A stretch of DNA of 64,000 nucleotides from Neoechinorhynchus agilis (GCA_051530055.1 CM121343.1:186001-250000); one strand, 5' to 3'; shown: positions 21,191-33,222, counted from the stretch's first letter. Made by a program: numbers and translations. Notes: generated from the letters alone by a model not told the origin.

Positions 21191-22690
21191 TGAGTCCTAC
21201 TCAGAATGGCATTGATTTCAGCATGCCTTGGAAATCGTCCCGCTGACGTCTTGCATATGAGACCGTGTCTCCCCGAAGAGTCCACTGAACAAGCTACCAG
21301 CCGGACCTGAGACACCTCACGCAGAAGATCCTTGAAAGAGTTGTGAATCTTCTGAACAAGAGGAATGTCCCAAGACGACTGCCATTGAGATAATCCTGTT
21401 TCAAAGATCGCATCCTTCGGTGATGTGCCTAAAATGGCATCGACATAGACTTTACTTGCCCGGCAAGAGGAGAGGAATTCAGGTAAAGCGACGTGTGAAG
21501 TGGTGCGAACTCCCAAACAACCATAAGCCGTGGGAAAAGTAGCCTGTCGCCAACCTGTGTCAGAAAATTTGACATTCAATATATGTCCCAGCTGCTTACG
21601 AATTGCCCCGTCGAGCTCTCCTAACAATTTGTCTTCTCCGAAACATGGAGCTGCTCTTATGAAGCAATTTCGGCATATAGAGGCAATTCTTGATCAAGAA
21701 GAGACCCTCATGTGCCGAAAGCTCAAAAGTTCGGCTGCAGAGCAACTCCATTTTCGGGATTTGTGCGCGCAGGTCCTTCGCAACATTCTTAGTTAGAACG
21801 CAGCTCCCGAGGAGTGTGAGCTGGTCAAAGGTGATCAAACCTAGACCAGGAGCAACTGATTCAAAATCGCTAGAGATTTGAGAGCGCTCGTTGTCAGTTG
21901 CGTTCAGGACGAGAAGTTCGCATTTTTGGGGATTTATTTCTATTCCCAAGCGGTCTGCATCATTCACGATCCTTTGATGGTCGCCTAAAACAACACTTTG
22001 ATCGCTACCGAGTGTGGCATCGTCCAAGTACTAAGCGTTGAAAGGAGAAAAGATTGAATGGGCAAGATCATTTACTGCAACGGAGAAGCCTATGGGGCCG
22101 AGTGGATCTCCCTGTTGTACACCACTCCGAGAACAAATTATTTTGTCGGTGTACAGCAGTGGCGTATGGTTAGCATTTGCTCTCCAGAAATAAGGGTAAG
22201 CCTCTGGGACGACATCCTCAATCGCTTTTAACATTATTTCCCTTTTTAAGGTATTGAAAGCGTTTTTAAAATCTATTTTCAGAATTGCTGTTGGCTTCGT
22301 TCTTTGGGAGATAAATTTTCGCAGAGCATGCACGACCGCTTCAACTCCACAAGGAGTGCAGCAACCTAACTGACGGGGTCTTAAAAATTCTTCCATTTTA
22401 TCGGAGATTCTCCTACATAAAGCTTTCGCGGCTAACCTGCGCAAAGTGCAGCAAATGGCGATGGGACAAATCCCACCATCTTCCTTGGACAAAGCACACA
22501 AAGAGGCGCCGAAGAAAAGATGTGTAGCCAAATTGCCAATATAGACCTCGATGAAAATATCAACTATTTTAAGCAAAGCAGTTCCGAGGGCTATTCCCGA
22601 AGCACTTGTAGAAAAAGACATCATATCTTTGAGGTGCTGTGGACGTAAGCCATCCGGCCCGTGTCCTGAGCCATTGGCGAAGGAGGACAC
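21184..22690 (-). mobile_element. YLDD-type non-LTR reverse transcriptase, largest copy
   Basis: Three minus-strand frames join with one stop and one frame change. 22690-22031: GPDGLRPQHLKDM, CRRISDKMEEFLRPRQLG, KIDFKNAFNTLKR, SGVQQGDPLGPIGF. 22027-21596: the catalytic YLDDATLGSD followed by GIEINPQKCELL. 21627-21184: the thumb and connection, then GRHGLICKTSAGRFPRHAEI, part of a Cys/His motif. The family is common in lower animals (RT with a C-terminal C-x-C...HG..C...RH motif). The catalytic aspartates are present, but stops at about 22030 and 21596 make it inactive. Confidence 0.85.
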
Positions 22691-22699
22691 AGCTTTCCT

Positions 22700-24870
22700 T
22701 ATTTCTAAAATATTTGTTCGGAAAGCCTAATGTTCTACCTCAGCTTGATTCTATTGAATACATTTCCTTTATTTCTGATCCATTTGGAAAATCCTCCCAA
22801 GGACTAATTTCTGTCTTCAAATCTTCTCTTAATCCATCTTTAATATCTACATTCATGTCGAATGAGCTATCCTACTCTATCTTCAAATTTTTCTTTACTC
22901 GCCGGCCTTTCACTCTTTATTCATCGTCCGGCCGTTAAGAATATCATGGCCTTCTCCGCTCCAATATCGACTTCATTGCTGGCGATTTTAACGATCCCTC
23001 AATGAAATGGTCCGAAGCCATAGTTAACTCTGTTAAACCTCAATACGAACTCTCCGCTCCTCTCACTCCATCGTTTCATATTGTAACGAAAATGCCCATT
23101 CCTTCTTGGACCTTACCATTCACAGAAAATGCTTGAACCTGCTAGTTCAAGTAGAGCGACAACTGTCTCTCTTCCACCTAACGGGCCATGATGTCTTAAT
23201 ATAGTCCATCGGCTCCGACAATACACCTAGGAGAGTCCTTCAATTGTCTCCTCATAAAATCGCTCTGTTCAGATCGGTTAATTACTCACTTCTCTCTCAT
23301 CGCTATGTTTTAGACAACAATCTAAATTATGCCCTCCCTCATATTAACAGTATTATCAATACCACAGCTAATCTGTTTCTCTACCAGCCACAAAGAGTTT
23401 ATTCTAGGCCTTATGAAAGCAGATCTTTTCGATTTATTGGGCGTCAATTATATCAAGCCAAAATTCGTGGTGATGCTCTTCTTGTCAAAGTGCTCTCTAG
23501 ACATTCTTGGGCTGCCCGATGTCGACAACAATTGGCATCCGACCGCGCTATCACAACCATTCCCCTCGATGTGGTGGAATACAGTTTCTAGCATGAAGTT
23601 TATCAGTTGGAGATCGAAGCTCACCTCCTGGTTGAAAACATCCACCATGGATCATATACTCTCGTCTATCTTTGATTTTCATACCTCCTCTTGTTCTAAA
23701 GGCATCACACCGCCAGTCATTTTTAGGAGACTAATTCGTAATCGATCTGACTTTAATCAATCTGATATTGCCAAAGTTTGGTCCCTAAATCCAAAATTGT
23801 CCTCATCCAACAGCACCTCAGGGACCAAATGCCACTCACTGCTTTCTTGGGATTGCGTCCTCCTTATAGCGAGTCTGATGTTGAAGTGCTCCCCTCATGC
23901 CTGGAGAGATATCAACATTTCGAGGCGCATTTTCTTGGTTAAAAATGGGAGAAAGTTAGTTAAGGCTCCCAACAACCTTCGGCCGATCTCCCTGCAAAAT
24001 CCTTTGGTCACCATCTATGAGCAGGTTCAAGCGCATAAACTAAATCTTTTTATCAGGGAACACAACTGCACTTCCCGTAATTGCCATGGCTTTTCTAAAG
24101 GTCGAACTTCGGCTACGATGCTTACCCTCTTCGCGCTATTCTACCAGTGGACCTGCCTTAAACCTTTGACAAAATCTCCTTGAGCTTCATTGTCGAGATG
24201 TTAGAATTTTTCAGTGTTCCTCATAATATCATTGCCAGGATTCAAAATGCACTTTTTTCAAAGGCTTTTTATTACGACGATGATGCTGGAAAACCCTTAT
24301 ATTCCCCTCTTAATGGTGTTCCACAGGGATCGCCGCTCTCTCCTTCTTTATTCCTCCTGGCTTCTCAATATTTTGTACAAAATTTTCCTTATAATGCTGC
24401 TTTGATCTGTTATGCTGATGATACCATCTTTGTGATGAAATCTCAAAAAGTCGCCAGCTTAAAACTTTTAATTGAACAGTCAATAGACTATCTTAACACT
24501 ATGCTACCTCGCATGAACCTCTCTCTCAATTTATCAAAAACAAAGTTGATCTTTAAAACCCGCTCAAGTCGTTTACGCAGAGATCTAAAACTATTCTTTT
24601 CCTCACTCCTTTCCAATAATTCTTTGTCCTTGCCTGTCGAGCCTTTTATGCCCAGTAAACTGCGTTTTCTCGGTCACACGTTTACAGTTAACTTATCCCC
24701 AGGACTGACATTTCTCAAATGAAGAAACTTCTGAAAGTAGCTAAATCAAAAGCCACTCGCGCCTACAATTTGGGACTTAATTGATTCGCTACCAAAATCG
24801 TGGGCTGGGTTCCTGAAGGATCTTTGCCTGCAACGGTGCAAACGTTGGACATCTAACCCACATTTCTAAC
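22700..24870 (+). mobile_element. Non-LTR element copy J1 (GDFNDP/YADD type)
   Basis: Endonuclease remnant at 22970-23030 (IDFIAGDFNDPSMKWSEAI). A linker of about 900 bp with shifted frames follows. The reverse transcriptase is at 23960-24720: NNLRPISLQNPLVTIYEQ, NCTSRNCHGFSKGRTSA, then after a stop GVPQGSPLSPSLF and ICYADDTIFVMK. The YADD catalytic pair is intact, but the ORF is broken (for example at 24183). The same family as the copies at 27.4-30.2 and 30.6-32.3 kb, probably CR1/Jockey-like; the clade is uncertain. Confidence 0.8.
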
Positions 24871-24930
24871 TCACTTCATTGTCTATCGCATTAACTGTAA
24901 ACCTCGCTATGCCGAATAAATTCCTCATTA

Positions 24931-25150
24931 TTATTGGACTTTTGTAGTCCAGTGAATTAGATTCTTATTGGAAGAGGATGAATTCAGTTCTTGATATTGA
25001 TAATTGGTTTCCTTGTGAGAAACGCCCGCCAAGTTTGCTTTAACCGTCATTCTAACAATCGCATGAGTAAGATTTACCCGTTGGAGATAGTTTACAACAA
25101 AGCATAAATATGCCAAGATTGCGATCATCAACCGGGTTATAATAGCAACA
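24931..25150 (-). pseudogene. Orphan exon of an SLC17-type transporter
   Basis: Minus-strand reading TRLMIAILAYLCFVVNYLQR followed by VNLTHAIVRM matches the first transmembrane helix of SLC17 (sialin/phosphate/vesicular glutamate) transporters, where R..ma...f..nY.lRvnlsvaIv.M is usual. It continues into a polar loop with IHWTTKVQ and a stop at 24931. No following exon was found in the neighbouring element-derived DNA, so this is probably a transposed or abandoned exon. Confidence 0.5.
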
Positions 25151-26358
25151 CGTTTTATTTATTTATTTTGCTTAAGAAGAGGAATTATGTTTCTCTGGAT
25201 CCTCGTGATCATTTTAGAGTGGATTACGGATCCGGTTTGGATGACTGATCCGGACTGTGTTTAGGAGTTCATCTTTGGACGATTTCATTGTTTTGGTTAC
25301 GCGTTCACCATTAGTCTTCAATGGATTTCACTGAGCCGATGATTACTTTTCATATTGACGCTGCAAATCCAAAGCTCTGCTCTAGGCCGTAGGTTTCCAC
25401 TAGAATTGCACTTGTCACATTGGTTGAGTGCCTGGAAAGCTCAAGAACTTCGTTTAGATAACCAGCTTCTTGATTGGCTTCTTCATAATCGCATGATGTG
25501 AATCTGATAGGCTTCCGTGATTAACGATAGATGCGGTGGTGCCCTGGGCTAGGCTGGACCAGCCCATCAATTAGGGGTCCCAGCCCAAGCGCTCGCAAGT
25601 TGGACTTTGGTAGCCATTGCATAAAAGGAGACACTCCTCAATAGAATGATGCCCCTCGAGAATGAAGCTGTCAAACATAACTGAACGGACCATTGACACA
25701 AACTGAACCAAATTTTAGCCACAAAGAATATATCAAGGTCTTTAATTAACATGTTCATTGAATCATAAGATAACCACTTAATTTTCATTATATTTGGTAA
25801 AAATTTATAAAACATGTTAAGTCTCTGCTCCGGTTGTCTTCCTCTTGCAAAAAAGTAAATGGTACTAAAAGTAAGAGTCTTAACTACGTTAACGATGAAT
25901 CGTTGGTTTAATCCCTATCACTTGACGACCCTCTTGACCACGCATTTGACTCTTTTAAATTCGCGAGGACCGGAAAGTAGTAGATTATACAACTCTTGAT
26001 CGCTCATCCACAATGCTAATGAATTCTTAGTCTTAGGCAGAGCTTCGTTCATATATCCATTCACATTGTTACACTCATAACGGTCAGAGGAACCCAATAT
26101 TGCCCAAATCCGAGGCACGAAGAAATTCGACTATATCACATCGAACGATTAATTCAAGTTAAGTCTCACCCTTTCGAAGCTCAACTTATTGCGGATACCT
26201 TAATCTGCCCGAACCACTCACGAGAAGAGGACGACACCTCGGACTGAGGCAGAAAAGGAAAATGACCCAATTATCAATTTAGGTCTACAAACATTGGGCA
26301 GATGATATTAATTTAGGCATGAGCCTTGGCGATAGCCGACACTCGTCGCATCCACGCA
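25151..26358. other. No supported gene; stray minisatellite unit
   Basis: 25215-25250 holds one or two units of the 18-bp minisatellite. Minus frames at 25567-25815 and 25918-26118 show no known domain. The rest is unassigned. Confidence 0.35.
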
Positions 26359-27381
26359 AGACTGTATTGCAATTATAAATTTTATTAGCAACGTTAGACG
26401 TCTAAAATCCAATTAGTTAGGACGCAACGTAGTGACCAAAGTTTAAGTTTTGATGAAATCCGATTTAAATCGGTTATAGAATTTGCTAGTTAAAAATCTC
26501 GTAGACTACTGGGATTTGGAATTAACTTTATTTCTCGTGAAAAATACGGAAGCCAATCCCCTGCACATATCTTTTGCTTTTTTAATTAAACAGCGCTTTA
26601 GAAAGGGCCAATTAATTCTTTGGGTTCACTCTGAATATTGACGTTTGCTGATAAATTCCGTGATTTGCCGGAAAGCAAATCGAGTTGTTTACAAAACATT
26701 TCAATGTTACGCTCTAATTATTTGTTTATGTTCCGCCAATTTTCCCGATTGATGGGTTCTTAGACTCACAATCTCTCGCCGATGGATTTTTATAATCCTT
26801 ATTTGGTGCTATATCCGCCTTCAATGACAAACGTTACAATGCCGGAGGTCCTTACTCATCCGAGATCATACTTCCATCCTTGTGATCAACAATATTCATT
26901 TCGAGCGATGCCACAATTTAATTACAAAATCCAAGCGAATCAACAAAACAATTTTGAGCCAAGAGTCTTCAATGGGTTCGTGAATTCCAGTCTCATTGGA
27001 CTTTGTTTGCAGTTTTATAAGGGTGTATTCTTCGATCTTTTGAAAAAGGAGGAACTTTGCATTCATTATCTCCTTGAAGTTGCTCACAATTCTCGAATAC
27101 TCGGTACGGCGGAAGGTAATAAAAATGCGGAAATTATTACAAAATACGTCAACGACTACTGCGATCGGAGCGCAAATCGCTTTAATGAAAATAATGGCGA
27201 GCAACCAAGACGAAAAAAGAACCACAGTAGAAGACGCAATAGACAAGGACGGTAGACCGAGAGTGGAAATTGAACGAATTACGGTAATCGATGGGCGTGA
27301 TAGTTTCATAATTTTTTCTAAAATAAAGCATAGTCGCAATTTTGAGTATGAATGGCGGTACCATGTTGAAACATTTCGCAG
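26359..27381. repeat. Inverted duplication arm B (plus orientation)
   Basis: Partner of 16628-17647. Its right end abuts the reverse transcriptase of element J2, which is cut off there; its left end at agactgtattgca matches the junction with arm A at 17647. Confidence 0.85.
26782..27255 (+). CDS. Unassigned 157-residue ORF, second copy
   Basis: Open from a true ATG, as in the copy at 16752-17225, with changes such as H2D, C4Y, and GLFVD to GVFFD. A second plus-strand frame at 27074-27439 overlaps its C-terminal half in another phase and contains IALMKIMASNQDEKRTTVED and IDKDGRPRVEIERITVIDG, which looks as protein-like as the first. One of them may be the coding one, with an intron between them. 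Function unknown. Confidence 0.35.
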   Translation: MDFYNPYLVLYPPSMTNVTMPEVLTHPRSYFHPCDQQYSFRAMPQFNYKIQANQQNNFEPRVFNGFVNSSLIGLCLQFYKGVFFDLLKKEELCIHYLLEVAHNSRILGTAEGNKNAEIITKYVNDYCDRSANRFNENNGEQPRRKKNHSRRRNRQGR

Positions 27382-27394
27382 TACAGTTTTGAAC

Positions 27395-30230
27395 AATATA
27401 TTGTGTTGCCAAGCAAAAAAGAATTGGAGACAGTGGTAAGCTTTGAGGCAGGCCCTTGGTCTGATAAAATGTTCTTCGAAGAGGGTTGTTTTGGAAAAAG
27501 AAGGACTTTGAAACGAGTGTGTTATTGACCCGGGCGATTATGTTGTGCAGATAGTTAAAAAAATTTCGTTGTCTTAATTATAAAATCGATATCAATGTTA
27601 TCGAGTGCCTTTGAAATGTTGAAAGAAATTAAGACATTTGTTGGATTGGGGTGTCTGTAGAAATTATCCATTATTTCTCGGATTGCGGTATGTACATGCA
27701 ATTGTGTTTCAATGCAAATTGCAAAATAGAACGAGCTAATGCTCTCTCGTAGATGGAGACCAGAGAGTTTTGGATTGCAATTGGTCTAACTTCGTTCGAT
27801 GATCTAACCTTACGGCGCTTGTTTTTGACCAAAAAAATCCGCTTGGCTGTGTTAATAGATTGGTGGCCTTGAAGGAAGCAGAGGAGTCGTTAGATGAGAC
27901 CCTATTCTTGGAACCCCAGTGCGTAATAATATCACTGACCAATAAATCAAATCTGCGTCGCTTAATGGGTAAAAAGATGAGGTTAGTAGTGGACAAAGAG
28001 CATCCCGAGGAGTGGTCAAGACATACGGAAGTGACCACTGCATTGAGCCCATCTTCTTTAATCCATGCAGCAGCGGCACTGCGCCAGGGAATAAACTTCT
28101 TTTTGGCAACGATATTCCACCAAGACAACGAGTTGGGGAGAAACGAGCTGATATGCTTTTTATCACAATTCATTTGAAGGTGAGCTCGGCATGGATAGCA
28201 CAATGCTGACCATAGTTTGGCAAGTTCAGAGTTTCCTTCATTATTGGCTCTAAAGAGTTCTCTACCGTAAAGGGAAGGAAGATTGGATTTGCCCCTGCCC
28301 CATGCTTGCTTAGTGACCGTCGATAGAAAGGAATCGCTTGAATTTGCCAGAAATTCGTTGATTTCCTTAAGAGGCGGCTTACTACTACTGCACTCGAAGA
28401 AGAGTGATGTGGAGTTATTAAAAAGTTGGATAAGATGAATTTTCGATTTAAAAGGATATTTCTTGAGAGATGCCAGATAAGAGCGTCGTGACCAGACGTT
28501 CGAAAAAACGTCGATTGGGAGCTAACTCTTGGTTTGATAGAAGACAATTTCCTTGCTAGACACAGGTCTAATGCTGAATTGTAGTTTGGAGCAGTGAACG
28601 TCGGGAAGGGAAGGGTAGATAATTTCGTGTGAGTCCGATGCACGAGATATCGCGCGAATCCATTTTCCCGAGGGGTCATTAAAGTCCCCGAATAGAAAAT
28701 CAACTCCAGCGAATAGAAAATTCTTGATAATTGTTTTGTAGACCCTGAGAATTTTAGCTAGCTGGAGGAGTAATAAATGTAGATGAGAATTGGTTAAGTT
28801 TTTTGATACCTTCGGGTAAGTCATAAAACGTGTGAATGCTTTTCGTTTCTTGGATAAAAACCACCTCGTAATTCTCTACGTCGGTTAAAATATTTGGAAT
28901 TCCTAAGCGACCACCAGAGTTCCACTGGACTAACCTTAACTCGTTCATGAGCCGGTCTTTCTCCTTTTAATAAGATCCACTACACCCTCGGAGCACATTG
29001 GTTTCTGTTCTTCGATTATCTGCCGAACGAAGACTTCTTCATCCATCATTTCTGTGTCCGAAGCATCGATCCCTATTGGTTCGTCCTTGTTATGGAGAAA
29101 CGACCTTTTAACGGGAGCCTGAGCAACTGCTGACGGAATCACTCGACTGAGGCCATTAGAAATAGAGGCAGTAAAATCCTCAAGAAGCCTCTCAAATCGT
29201 TTTTCCATATGCTGTATCGCGGTAGCGATTCTCAAGTCCACCATTCCCAAAATGTTTGTTGAAAAGTCGCTCAGGATCTTGTCTATATTTTTCCCCTCGT
29301 TACAGCTTGAGACGGCCTCCAAGTGAATGCGAGAATGGGGTTGGTCCGTATTCGAATTATTTCTCAAGAAAGATGGCCGAGACTCCAAGTTCTTTTTTTG
29401 TTGGATCGGAGGGCTTTATTTTTAGCCCAAGCAACATATTGTTTGAAGACGGAGCAATTTTTCGCGAAAGCGCAATGGCCAATTTGTCCACAGTTTGCAC
29501 AGTTTTTAATTCCTTTTGAACAGTTTGAGCTACAGTGTTGTTCGCCACAATACGCGCATTTGGATATCTTAGATGGGCAACGTTGAATCCCACTGCTGAC
29601 AACCTGCGCATCGAGGAAAAGTGAAATCGTCCATTCTAGAGATTTCGTTGGCAATAAAAGAGATTTCCATTGACTGAAAAAAACACCGCTTGGATATCAG
29701 GGAATTTCTCGTCTCTAAATCGGCTTTCAGGGCTGCCCTCGGAATTGGTTTACCGTTGCTTCGGGACTTCAAAAAAAATGGAATTTTGCATCCGAATTTG
29801 GATTCAAATAACCTTTTGTCATCCGATTCGATGTCCGGAGAACGACCCGACACAATAAAAGTCGACATGTATGAAGATTTCTCGAAGACAACACCCTGCT
29901 CGTTGAACGAATCCAAGAAAGTTTGATCGAGACGTCTGTTCGATTCATTTGTAAGTTAAACCTTGAGCTTGCCACCGAAGTATGTGACCTTTAGGATACG
30001 TTGGATGTCGTCGTTGAACGATCGGGGCCATGGAATGAGGAATTTTTTATACAAGGTTTCCCTTGATTGAAATGGATGATATAGAGATGGAATATGGCCA
30101 TCTCTTTATCGGACTCTCCAGAAAATTTGGAGTGACGGATTGTATGCTGTGTGCTTTATCGATGGGAAGAGTTTAATTTTTTTTCCGGAGGCAAAGGGGT
30201 CTTCAGAAAGTTGGGTGGCCGTATGCCACC
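27395..30230 (-). mobile_element. Non-LTR element copy J2 with ORF1 and ORF2
   Basis: ORF1 (about 30050-28945) has one or two frame breaks. It encodes two CCHC zinc knuckles (CAYCGEQHCSSNC and CANCGQIGHCAFAKNC, 29364-29654) and then an acidic tail. ORF1 ends at a TGA that overlaps the ORF2 start as ATGA (28945-28948). ORF2 begins with an endonuclease N-terminus MNELRLVQWNSGGRLG, then VVFIQETK, FLFGDFNDPSGKW and a long linker, and reaches the reverse transcriptase at about 27730 (NSLVSIYERALA). It is cut by arm B at 27395. Stops and frameshifts in ORF2 make it inactive. Confidence 0.8.
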
Positions 30231-30645
30231 CTCCGCCGCAACGTTCGGTTGCGATATATATAATAATAATAATAAATATATATTACAAACACACACGTGA
30301 TAGCGGTCAACTTATCAATTATGGAGACTTAGTTATTTGTTAATTTTTTATAGTTGTAGCCAGTAATTCATCCTTTTTACCAATTCCATCTTATCTTTTT
30401 GTCTTAAGAATGACGGGTTTTGTAGCAAGGCCTCACCGAAAATGAGCCGCTGTTCGGGTGGACGACCGCGACTAAAAAAGGTTAGTGCAGAAATTGCTCA
30501 TGTTTTCCAGATAAAATATTGTTTTTTATAGCTCAGTTGCAGCCTCAACGCTCTTCCAATTTGCGTTAAAACTGTATCCTAAAATTTTAATTTTGTTAAA
30601 ACGTAAATAACCAACGATGTTGGTTTGATCTAAAATATATAAAAA
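30231..30645. other. Short AT-rich spacer between two elements
   Basis: Contains a small AAT/AT microsatellite at 30258-30290. No gene seen. Confidence 0.4.
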
Positions 30646-32310
30646 TTAATTTTTAATTATTAAATTAAGTTCCTTATTTACATATCCGCTGCCCACTACA
30701 GCCATAATATTGGTTTTGTTAGGGTTCAGCCCGATGCCCATGAGTACTGCGTGTTTGTTGATATGGGCTAACAGTTCCTTCAGTAGTATAGGTAATTCCC
30801 AGGAGTTGTTGGTAAATAAAACTGCACTTATATCGTCAGCATATATAAAAATATTGACACCTTCCTTATAGAAATCGGCCATAAGTTGCATGGCTATTAG
30901 AAATAGGAGATAGTGGGGAGCCCTGTGGTATACCTTTTTTAGGATAAAAGATTTTATGATCCTCGTCGTCATCAAAATTAAAGGACTTGGTGGCTAAAAT
31001 ATCTTTGATACGAACTACAATATCTTGTGGGAAGTTGAGAAGGACCACGCAGTGCATTAAAAATTGAAGATCAATGTTGTCATACGCTGCGGAAAAAATC
31101 GAATGAAACGAGGCAGCGATACCTAAAATTTTGGTACCTAAGGGAATCATAGATGGCTCTTGTTGCAGAAGTTACGGATCTCCCTTGGTAAAAACCGTGG
31201 CAGTTTCGGTTTATAACGTCCTTTTCCGTACAAAATTCCATCAAACGAATGGCAAGAGCTTTCTCATAAAGAGATACTAGGGCGTTCTGAATGGAAATTG
31301 GCCTAAGATCTGAGGAGGAATTGACCACCTTCTTTTTGGCTTTTACGATAAGAATTCCCCGTGCCAGGTTAATGCTCAACCAATCCTCTCTAGATGCTCT
31401 AAGCATACAAGAGGCGATTAGGGGTCAAATTGAAGGTTCTATATACCTTAGGCATTTACTAGAAGCACAAACATTATTTGATGACAACTTTATCATACTT
31501 CCCCGTGCTTTTAAAATATCATCCATATGTAAATCTCCTTCATTTAATGATCGCAATAGTGGGAGGGTTAGCCAATCATTAGTAGGGGAAACATTTGTTG
31601 CTCCAACGGAGAGTTTGCCCAAAATGTCGTACAATATCACCTTATACGATGAAGACCTGATCCATCTTAAAGATTTGTCCTTCCATTTGATAAATTTCGA
31701 ATTCTTCAAAACTCGCCAAAAGGATTTTGTAGAGGAGGAAAGATTCTTCATTACTCTACGATGTTGTTGCAAATGCAGATTATAATTGCAAGCCAAGTAT
31801 TTGTTGGACCAAAACTTTTGCATGGGAGCATCCTGATGCAAGTTAGCTTTTTTAATTTGGGATGCACAGTATTTAAGATAGTTTGAGGTAACTGCTCGTC
31901 TTGAAAAATGATTGGGAATAGATAAAAATTTGTTTGAGAGATTAAAAAGTAAAGAATTCCATTCCTGGAGATTCAGAAATTCGTGAAGGGAGCGCTTAAT
32001 GGCGAAATTGAAAAAAACTACGTTAATGGGCGAAAACCGGAATCTGCGGCTTAAAGACTTGTCGCTGGATAAGTACCATGTTATCAGATCATGATAGCAT
32101 GCTTCCGATAAATCGCATTGTTTTGCAACTGTAATGCCTTCCTGTCGGTTGGATGGGACATAGCATCCATCCAACCAAGAATGAACATTACTCGATATCC
32201 TCTGAAATGTGGGTTGGGTGGGTGTTAAAAATACATGAGAGCCCTCTCTATTGGCTATAGCTTTCGTTCATTTTCCCGCAGGGTCGTTAAAATCACCAAA
32301 TAAAAAGATG
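30646..32310 (-). mobile_element. Non-LTR element copy J3
   Basis: From high to low coordinates: endonuclease piece NIFLFGDFNDPAGK (32270-32315), a 249-residue linker frame (32174-31425), then reverse transcriptase LRPISIQNALVSLYEKALAI (about 31300), NRNCHGFYQGRS, YDNIDLQFLMHCV, KGIPQGSPLSP and IFIYADDISAVLF (about 30840). Frames change several times. Homologous to J1 and J2. Confidence 0.8.
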
Positions 32311-32324
32311 TTGCCCAAGCTTAA

Positions 32325-32880
32325 AATCGTAGCTGTTCCACACCAATTCTAAAATAAAAACTCGTTACTCACATTGCCAATCACTCATCCCAGAACAAAT
32401 TTTCTATTCGCGCCCGTACTTCTCCCTTAGGGATAATAAATCCTTTGAAATCATAAACTTGTATCGTTTTCTCCTTTAATTTATCATCCATGACAACCAA
32501 CGCAACCGCAATCTCAATTATCACTTTACCCACACACAAATATACCATAAATCGGCAAACCCAATCGTAGCTGTTCCACACCAATTCTAAAATAAAAACT
32601 CGTTACTCACATTGCCAATCACTCATCCCAAAACAAATTTTCTATTCGCTCCCGTACTTCTCTATTAGGGATAATAAATCCTTTGAAATCGAAAACTTGT
32701 ATCGTTTCCTCCTTTAATTTATCATCGATGACAACCAACGCAACCGCAATCTCAATTATCACCTAACCCACACACAATTATACAATAAATCGGCATACCG
32801 AATCGTAGCTGTTCCACGCCAATTCTAAAATAAAAACTCGTTACTCACATTGCCAATCACTCATCCCAAAACAAATTCTT
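32325..32880. repeat. 238-bp tandem repeat, about 2.3 units
   Basis: Units start with aatcgtagctgttccac at 32325, 32563 and 32801. On the minus strand the first two units each keep a frame ending FKGFIIP(K/N)..EVR.RIENLFWDE and a stop. They differ by amino-acid changes (for example VYDF to VFDF) without frame disruption. This could be a tandemly duplicated terminal exon; the protein is not recognised. Confidence 0.8.
32381..32584 (-). CDS. Small ORF within the 238-bp tandem unit
   Basis: A 67-residue frame with a hydrophobic segment (VIIEIAVALVV) followed by DDKLKEKTIQVYDFKGFIIP and IENLFWDE. The repeat unit next to it codes for a slightly changed version. I do not recognise the family and there is no upstream exon I can join. 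Confidence 0.3.
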   Translation of the reverse strand: MVWNSYDWVCRFMVYLCVGKVIIEIAVALVVMDDKLKEKTIQVYDFKGFIIPKGEVRARIENLFWDE

Positions 32881-33222
32881 AAAGTGATTTAATGATCTTT
32901 TTGCAATGCAAATTCTCTCTTTTAAGAATCGCTTCTATGGAACCTCATCCTATTTCTCTTCTACTCTTATCATTTGCAACTTCGTGTACACGCTTACCAA
33001 CGCTCTCATTAATTCAAATTTAGAACATTGGAGGATTGGCTACCACAAATAAAGAAATGGTGCGATATAAAAATCAAGTGCTCCCAAATATTTGTATGAT
33101 TGTATAAGTGATAATGAGCCAAGGCCTTGTTCGAATATGAAACATTTTTAATTTCACGAACAGTTACAAAACTATATAATAATAACACATTTTATTAATA
33201 ATCGATACTTAACTTTGAACGG
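32881..33222. other. 3' region of the PPGF-repeat gene
   Basis: AT-rich. 33188-33200 gives AATAAA on the minus strand about 30 bp beyond the stop codon of the next gene, a plausible poly(A) signal. Confidence 0.5.

Noticed and set aside
21184-22690. Bacterial contamination or group II intron as source of the reverse transcriptase
   Set aside because: The YLDD type with the C-terminal C-x-C...RH motif is an animal retroelement family, and fragments are spread through the window next to intron-bearing host genes.
25540-25620. GC-rich stretch as a tRNA-derived SINE
   Set aside because: No complete A and B boxes at proper spacing and no poly-A tail could be shown.
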